A stretch of 64,000 nt of DNA, taken from NCBI GenBank assembly GCA_020720045.1, contig DYPH01000006.1:28762-92761 (forward strand), given 5' to 3'. The DNA comes from Sorangium cellulosum (GTDB taxonomy: Bacteria > Myxococcota_A > Polyangia > Polyangiales > Polyangiaceae). The position numbers were made by a program, and so were the translations under genes. Position 1 is the stretch's first letter, and the number at the start of each line of letters is the position of its first letter. Under the pieces are notes generated by a model. The model saw only the letters and a program-made list of their open reading frames with translations. It made no database searches and was not told the DNA's origin. Below, piece by piece: positions 59,655 to 64,000 of the stretch.

Positions 59655-61486
59655 AGCGGACCCGGTGAGCGGCAGAGGTCGGTTCCGCAGTGGATCCAGA
59701 CGCGACGCTGGGCGTCGATGCCGATCACGGCGACCGGGTTCGCGAAGGTCTTGCCGTCGACGGTCGGGACGAAGGTGGTGCCGTTGAGCCCGGCGACGTC
59801 GCGGACGTGCATGGTGAGCACGTTGCCGTTTGCCGTGTTCACCGGCTGCTCGGTGAGGATTTTTCCGTCCTCGAAGACCGCCGCCGCCGCTTCGTTCTGC
59901 GCCAAGGGGAGGTTCGTAAGCGTGCGACCGTCGTAGGCGATCTGGCTGCTTGTCACGACCGTCGACGACGGGGTGACGCCGACGACGTCGAGGCGCCTGC
60001 CGAAGGTGGTGGAGCCGTGGGCGACGAGCTGTTGTTCGTAGGTGCTCTCGGCGACGAGGCGAAAGGCGGCGCCGTCCGGGCTTCGGAGCAGGTCGAACTC
60101 GAGGCGCGTCCCGACGGCGTTGAACAGGCGGACCTCGTCGCCGGAGACGGCCCAAATCTCGTCGCCGGCGCCGGCGGTGAACGTCGCGCGGAGGTTCCCC
60201 GAGTTCGCCCCCGGCTTCCCGTCGTGGGTCGCCTCCCCCTCGATCCAGGTCGCCCCCCGATCCCGCGAGACGAGGTGGCGCCGTTGATCGTCGTAGGGGT
60301 AGGCGTGCCAGACCCCGGTACGGGAGACGACCGGCAGGCCGGGGAGGTCGCGAACCTTCCAGGTTTTCCCATCAAACACGTGCGGATACGGCGTAAACAC
60401 GACGACCTCATCGCCGGCGAGGCGCGCTTCGACGATCTCGCCGGAGCGGCTCGGAACGGCGTCGGACGGCGGCTGCCAGGTGCCGTCGCGGGCGACCTCG
60501 AAGACGTAGCCAGACCCCTGAAAGCCGCCTCGGTTGTGGGTCACAAACACGCGGTCGCCGCTGCAGGCGATCTCCTGCTTCCACGGCCCGTGCTTGAGGA
60601 GGTTCGCGAAGGCGCCGCGCAAGGGGTCTTCCCAGGTGGCGCCGCCGTCCTTGGAAATGCGGCCGTCGGTGGCGAGCTGCCCGTCGCGACAGGCGACGAC
60701 ACGCGCTTCGCCCGCGCCGATGGGGAGGTCTCGCGGCGCGGTGAGCGTACCGAGCGCCGGATCGAACAGGTACAGCCTGTCCGGTTGGCCGATGGTCGTG
60801 AGCGCGACGCGCCCGTCGGTCAGCGGGACCGCCGTTGACGGGGCGCCGACCAGCTTCACTCCGGGGGCGGCCACGAAGGCGGCCCCGTCGGCCTCCAGGA
60901 CGTAGATCACGCCGGTCTGCGAAACGGCGACGATCCGCCGGCCGGCGGCGGCGAGGAGTTGGGGCCGTTCGCCGGCGACGGGGAGCGGGAGCGCCGTCCA
61001 CGAGGGGCCCGAGCGCCAGACGTTGGGCGTCTGCCCGGTGATGGCAAAGAGCGTGTACGACGGCGAACCGGCCAAGGAAACCCACTGCTTAACGGGGACC
61101 GTCTCGGTGCCGGCGCCGATCGGGAAGAACTGGTTCCCCTTGAAATCCCAGACGACCAGCGGTTGCCGGCCGGTGTTCGCGTCGAGGGCGACGGCGAACG
61201 ACGCACCGACCTCCAAGGGGGAGACCTGCGTGAAGCGCTGGCCGCCGTTCAGGCTCCGCGTGGTGGCGCCGCCATCGTCGGAGGCCTCCGTCGACCAGAC
61301 GACGAACCTCTCATCCCGGTAGAGGGGCAGGTTGATCGTCGGCCGCGCCGGGTAGGAGGTCACCCGAACGAAGGGGAGCGGCGCCCCGGGGACTCCGCCG
61401 TCGTCGTCGCTCCCCCCGCAGGCGGCCCCGCCCATCGCCACGAGCGCCATCGCCGCCACAACCCCAATCGCTCCCCGTGTGCGCAT
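59651..61486 (-). CDS. Lipoprotein with Asp-box beta-propeller
   Basis: 611 residues. Lipobox in VAMGGAACGGS. The body has many short strands and at least two sialidase-type Asp-box motifs (S-x-D-x-G-x-T-W: SKDGGATWED; SRDRGATWIEG), plus a similar RSLNGGQRFTQ. Such boxes mark BNR/sialidase-like propellers; no sialidase catalytic Arg triad can be asserted. It is probably surface-exposed. The end overlaps the 58479 gene by 4 bp and the start is 37 bp from the RCC1 gene's 3' end. Confidence 0.75.
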   Translation of the reverse strand: MRTRGAIGVVAAMALVAMGGAACGGSDDDGGVPGAPLPFVRVTSYPARPTINLPLYRDERFVVWSTEASDDGGATTRSLNGGQRFTQVSPLEVGASFAVALDANTGRQPLVVWDFKGNQFFPIGAGTETVPVKQWVSLAGSPSYTLFAITGQTPNVWRSGPSWTALPLPVAGERPQLLAAAGRRIVAVSQTGVIYVLEADGAAFVAAPGVKLVGAPSTAVPLTDGRVALTTIGQPDRLYLFDPALGTLTAPRDLPIGAGEARVVACRDGQLATDGRISKDGGATWEDPLRGAFANLLKHGPWKQEIACSGDRVFVTHNRGGFQGSGYVFEVARDGTWQPPSDAVPSRSGEIVEARLAGDEVVVFTPYPHVFDGKTWKVRDLPGLPVVSRTGVWHAYPYDDQRRHLVSRDRGATWIEGEATHDGKPGANSGNLRATFTAGAGDEIWAVSGDEVRLFNAVGTRLEFDLLRSPDGAAFRLVAESTYEQQLVAHGSTTFGRRLDVVGVTPSSTVVTSSQIAYDGRTLTNLPLAQNEAAAAVFEDGKILTEQPVNTANGNVLTMHVRDVAGLNGTTFVPTVDGKTFANPVAVIGIDAQRRVWIHCGTDLCRSPGPL

Positions 61487-61523
61487 CGGTGCAGGGTATC
61501 GACAGCGACCGGGGGAGCCAAAT

Positions 61524-63029
61524 TCAGAAGCCGATATCGGCGACGCCGTTCACGATGCCGGAGAGGTCCTCGCTCCTCCCTTGGAGCCCCCGGTTGCCGG
61601 TCACGAGGCCGGAGGCGCGGACCTCAAACGTGTGGGTCACCGACCACAGCCCGTTCATCTCCTGGCGGCCGGTCTCGTCGAGGATCGGGTCGGCGTCGGC
61701 CGGCGTCTCGTTGGTAAGGCGGGTGTGGAACGGCGCCGGCGGGATGGGGAGCGTAATCCCTGTGCCCGCGGTGAGCGAGCCGTCGGTGCGGCGGAGACGA
61801 ACCGTGCGGTGGAGTCGCTCAAAGATCCCGTAGGCGTACGGCGCCCCTGGGGCGACGATGTAGCGCGTCGCCTCCTTGGCCCGCACCGGCGTGCCCCCCG
61901 GGTCGCCCCAGCAGCGGACGCCGTCGTTGGGGATGAGGGCGCAGGTCGTCCAGAAGTGCCCCCAGATACCGGTGGCGGGGCCGAGCGGGAGGGGGGGGAG
62001 GTTCGCCCCCATTTCGCCGGGCTCATCGCCGCGGGAATCGGTGGCGGAGGTGGCCGGGCGGGGCGTTGAAATCCCATGGAGGGATTCATAGCCCCAGCAC
62101 TTGATGGTGCCCGCCTGGAGCAGCGCGCAGGCGGAGCCGTCGTTGACGGCGATGTCGGTCGCGACGGCGCCCGGGCCAAGGTCGACGACGACGAAATCGC
62201 TGTGCTCGACCCGGTCGCCGGTCCCGAGCTGGCCGACGCCGTTCGTCCCCGTGCAGGCGACCTTCCCCCCTTCGAGGAGGGCGCAGGCGTTCGTCTGCCC
62301 GCCTTCGATGACTGCGTGGTTCTTCGCGAAACGGAGGGCGCGCGCCGGGAGCGGGAACGGGGCGAGCGCGGCGAGATCGCCAGGGTTTTTACCGACTCCG
62401 TTCCCCCAACAGAAGATCTCGCCGTTTGCGATCGCACAGGTGCGCAGGCCGCGGCCCGGCCGGTCCTTGTTAAACGCGATCACGTCGCTGAAGCGGCGGC
62501 CGCCGAGGTTCACGAAGGGGAGGTTCGTCCCCATAAGGCAGGGGCGGTTGGAGCCGCGGGGGATTTTGTCGCCGAGACCAAGCTCGCCATCGACGTTGGC
62601 CCCCCAGCATTTGAGGGAGCCGTCGTCGAAGCGGGCGCACTGGTGCCAACCGGAGGCGGTCACCTGCACCGCTTTCCGTGCGCCGATCGCGTAGGGGCCC
62701 GGCACGCACACCGGCGGCGGCGGTCCTGCATCGCCGCCTGCATCGCTCGCGGCATCAAGCGCGGCGGCTGCATCGCCTGCATCGAGGGCTGCATCGCTCG
62801 CGGCGCCTCCATCGAGGGCGGCAGCATCAAGCGCCGCGTCGACGACGGCGGTGGCATCGCCGGTGGCGGCGTCTCGTGGCGAAGCATCGACGGCGACGCC
62901 GGAGTCAACGGCGCCAGCGTCGGAGTCGGGGACTTGCTCGGTCTCTGCCGGGTCGACGATCCCACAGGCGACAAGAGCAGAGAGGAGCCCCAGCGGGGCA
63001 AAGCGGGCGACCGATCGGAAGTGCTGCAT
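61524..63029 (-). CDS. RCC1-repeat lipoprotein
   Basis: 501 residues from the ATG at 63029. Signal LLSALVAC; an ~80-residue Asp/Ala/Gly linker with many GCxGxxGxAx alternations. RCC1-type blades follow: SGWHQCARFDDGSLKCWGANVDGELGLGD; CAIANGEIFCWGNG; CALLEGGKVACTGTNGVGQLGTGD; CALLQAGTIKCWGY; CALIPNDGVRCWGD. Cys pairs in each blade suggest disulfides in an exported propeller. The C-terminal ~90 residues differ. The frame open upstream to 63308 is low-quality. It is the last of the minus-strand lipoproteins. Confidence 0.85.
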   Translation of the reverse strand: MQHFRSVARFAPLGLLSALVACGIVDPAETEQVPDSDAGAVDSGVAVDASPRDAATGDATAVVDAALDAAALDGGAASDAALDAGDAAAALDAASDAGGDAGPPPPVCVPGPYAIGARKAVQVTASGWHQCARFDDGSLKCWGANVDGELGLGDKIPRGSNRPCLMGTNLPFVNLGGRRFSDVIAFNKDRPGRGLRTCAIANGEIFCWGNGVGKNPGDLAALAPFPLPARALRFAKNHAVIEGGQTNACALLEGGKVACTGTNGVGQLGTGDRVEHSDFVVVDLGPGAVATDIAVNDGSACALLQAGTIKCWGYESLHGISTPRPATSATDSRGDEPGEMGANLPPLPLGPATGIWGHFWTTCALIPNDGVRCWGDPGGTPVRAKEATRYIVAPGAPYAYGIFERLHRTVRLRRTDGSLTAGTGITLPIPPAPFHTRLTNETPADADPILDETGRQEMNGLWSVTHTFEVRASGLVTGNRGLQGRSEDLSGIVNGVADIGF

Positions 63030-63306
63030 GGTCGCGTCGGTATCCGCGCACCGGTGCCACATTCGGTCTCGATGTCGTCCCATTTCGGGACCGAATTTCG
63101 GCCGATATTCTGACCTAGCGCTCGGGGACCGAGGAATTGGACCGGTCGCGTGGCGTGGAGCGACCTGCCCGAAACCGGCTGAAACGCCGCGTAACGGCGG
63201 CATGCTCGCTCCGGTTGCATCGGTGGGCTTCGTCGGTCGAAAAAGCCGCAATTCGGAGCAGCTGGCCTGCGAGGCGCGACGGCACAGTTCCCGCGGAGCG
63301 GTCGCC

Positions 63307-63465
63307 ATGACGATCCGTCTTTTCCTCTTCGCCGCCGCCGGCGCCGCGGCCGGTTACGCCTATCACCGTCTCGTCGGCTGCCGCACGGGCGCCTGCATGA
63401 TCACCGCCAACCCGTGGGTGAGCACCCTCTACGGAGCGATCCTCGGCGTCTTCGCCTCCCGGTAG
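63307..63465 (+). CDS. DUF6132 small membrane protein (52 aa)
   Basis: It starts MTIRLFLFAAAGAAAGYAYH and has GCRTGACMITANPWVSTLYGAILGVF. The Cys-x-Thr-Gly-x-Cys-x-Ile-Thr-x-Asn-Pro core and two small helices are the DUF6132 signature. Role unknown; it often accompanies redox or thiol enzymes, but not here. A good terminator follows at 63540. Confidence 0.8.
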   Translation: MTIRLFLFAAAGAAAGYAYHRLVGCRTGACMITANPWVSTLYGAILGVFASR

Positions 63466-63520
63466 GGGGCGAAGGGGACGCCCTGTGTGGTGACGCCCGA
63501 TCTGGTGCCGTGAAGAGGTT

Positions 63521-63930
63521 CCGCGGCCGAGCCACCCAAGCCCGCGGACGAGGAATCGCTCTCCGCGGGCTTTTTCATGCCCTCCGCGGCACGGGGAACG
63601 CCGTCCGCGGGGGTGGAAACGGTTTCCGCGGAGGAAGGCACCGCATCCGCGGCCCGCGGAAAGCCTCCCGAGCGCCGCGGAAAGGCTTCTGAGGTCCGCG
63701 GAGACGAATTCTCGACCGCGGAAACGCTCCCGACCGCCGCGGAGACGAATTCTCGACCGCGGAAACGCTCCCGACCGCCGCGGAAAGCCTTTCGGGGGCC
63801 GCGGAACCACTCCCTGCCGCCGCGGACGCGGTTCCCAGGGCCGCGGAAGGACTTCCAAGCACCGCGGACGCCGTTCCCAGGGCCGCGGAAAGGCTTTGGG
63901 GGGCCGCGGGAAGACTCCCGAGCACCGCGG
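63521..63930. repeat. Array of 21 CCGCGG sites phased at 21 bp
   Basis: CCGCGG starts at 63521, 63542, 63563, 63584, 63605, 63626, 63647, 63654, 63675, 63696, 63716, 63737, 63757, 63778, 63799, 63820, 63841, 63862, 63883, 63904 and 63925. Of the 20 intervals, 17 are exactly 21 bp, two are 20 and one is 7. A 41-bp block is tandemly duplicated at 63696-63777. Spacers often carry a second dyad of GGAA-N-TTCC type. The two 20-bp units break any continuous reading frame. It is not a CRISPR: the repeat is too short and the spacers too short and related. Confidence 0.9.
63540..63576 (+). terminator. Rho-independent terminator after the DUF6132 gene
   Basis: GCCCGCGGA (63540-63548) pairs exactly with TCCGCGGGC (63562-63570), followed by TTTTTC. 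The two arms contain CCGCGG at 63542 and 63563, exactly 21 bp apart, which is the period of the array beyond. Confidence 0.85.
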
Positions 63931-64000
63931 AGAGCCTTCCGCAGAGTGAAGGACCGGTCCTCTGATTACACTTTGGCCCGGGAGCCTTGGTTACAGATCG

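Noticed and set aside
63429..63925. Heptad-repeat proteins on either strand of the CCGCGG array
   Set aside because: Two 20-bp units and one 7-bp step break the frames, starts are poor, and the conserved feature is a DNA palindrome, not the codons. A partial gene entering from beyond the right edge cannot be wholly excluded.
63521..63930. CRISPR array
   Set aside because: The conserved part is only 6 bp and the spacers are 14-15 bp and related to one another; no cas gene is present.

Overview
The window is high-GC bacterial DNA, most likely a myxobacterium of the Polyangia type (Myxococcota). The reasons are the many lipoproteins with Asp/Ala/Gly-rich linkers behind the lipobox, Ser/Thr protein kinases with extra-cytoplasmic or ATPase tails, a 1.2-kAa sigma54 activator with TPR repeats, FHA plus DUF4388 and PEGA/TPR proteins, and a B. 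subtilis-type succinate dehydrogenase that suggests menaquinone. Genus is not determinable from the sequence. No rRNA, tRNA, transposase or CRISPR array was seen.

Layout. 1-2258 (minus): small lipoprotein, exported transglutaminase, and a VWA (CoxE-type) protein cut by the left edge. 2368-9920 (plus): UDP-sugar pyrophosphorylase, a phytochrome-like sensor relic with a pseudo-receiver, a beta-barrel/SppA fusion, a PHB-depolymerase-like esterase with an NTSSG repeat, and a membrane protein. 10005-15051: a broken secreted-protein gene, a four-repeat lipoprotein, then a five-gene minus-strand operon (sdpR-like, sdpI-like, ppGpp synthetase, HAD phosphatase, VKOR) behind a perfect 14-bp palindrome. 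15237-22268 (plus): an eight-gene surface-sugar operon whose enzymes predict a CDP-linked, C-methyl-branched 6-deoxyhexose, ending in a Coq4 protein. 22258-27578: a membrane protein with a probable frameshift, sdhB and sdhA, and a lipoprotein GH25 muramidase. 27779-33985: small genes, DUF2505, CcmB, an Fe-S/FAD oxidoreductase, a Tat-type pirin, NadD and a DUF2520 protein. 34039-43927: signalling block (sigma54 activator, membrane histidine kinase, kinase/PEGA operon). 43931-48042: fhs, a stray sdhC, SCP2 and a GspE-N protein. 48179-53420: kinase-ATPase, GNAT, DUF2183 and SUKH proteins. 53427-63465: a frameshifted DUF1566 protein, SDR, FHA-DUF4388, diaminohexanoate dehydrogenase and four large surface lipoproteins. 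63521-63930: a remarkable 21-bp-phased CCGCGG array.

The least ordinary content is repetitive DNA. A 32-bp palindromic element occurs three times; two copies lie inside genes and read in the same frame, encoding (S)A/I-RR-x-AGSE-type peptides, much like the Rickettsia palindromic elements. A separate 47-bp element is present twice, perfectly conserved and in opposite orientation; one copy is intergenic and one encodes the N-terminal tail of a protein. The CCGCGG array at the right edge seems to grow out of a transcription terminator.

Three genes (10005, 23392, 53427) show an apparent frameshift near their 5' ends. Whether these are real or assembly errors should be settled before their products are interpreted.
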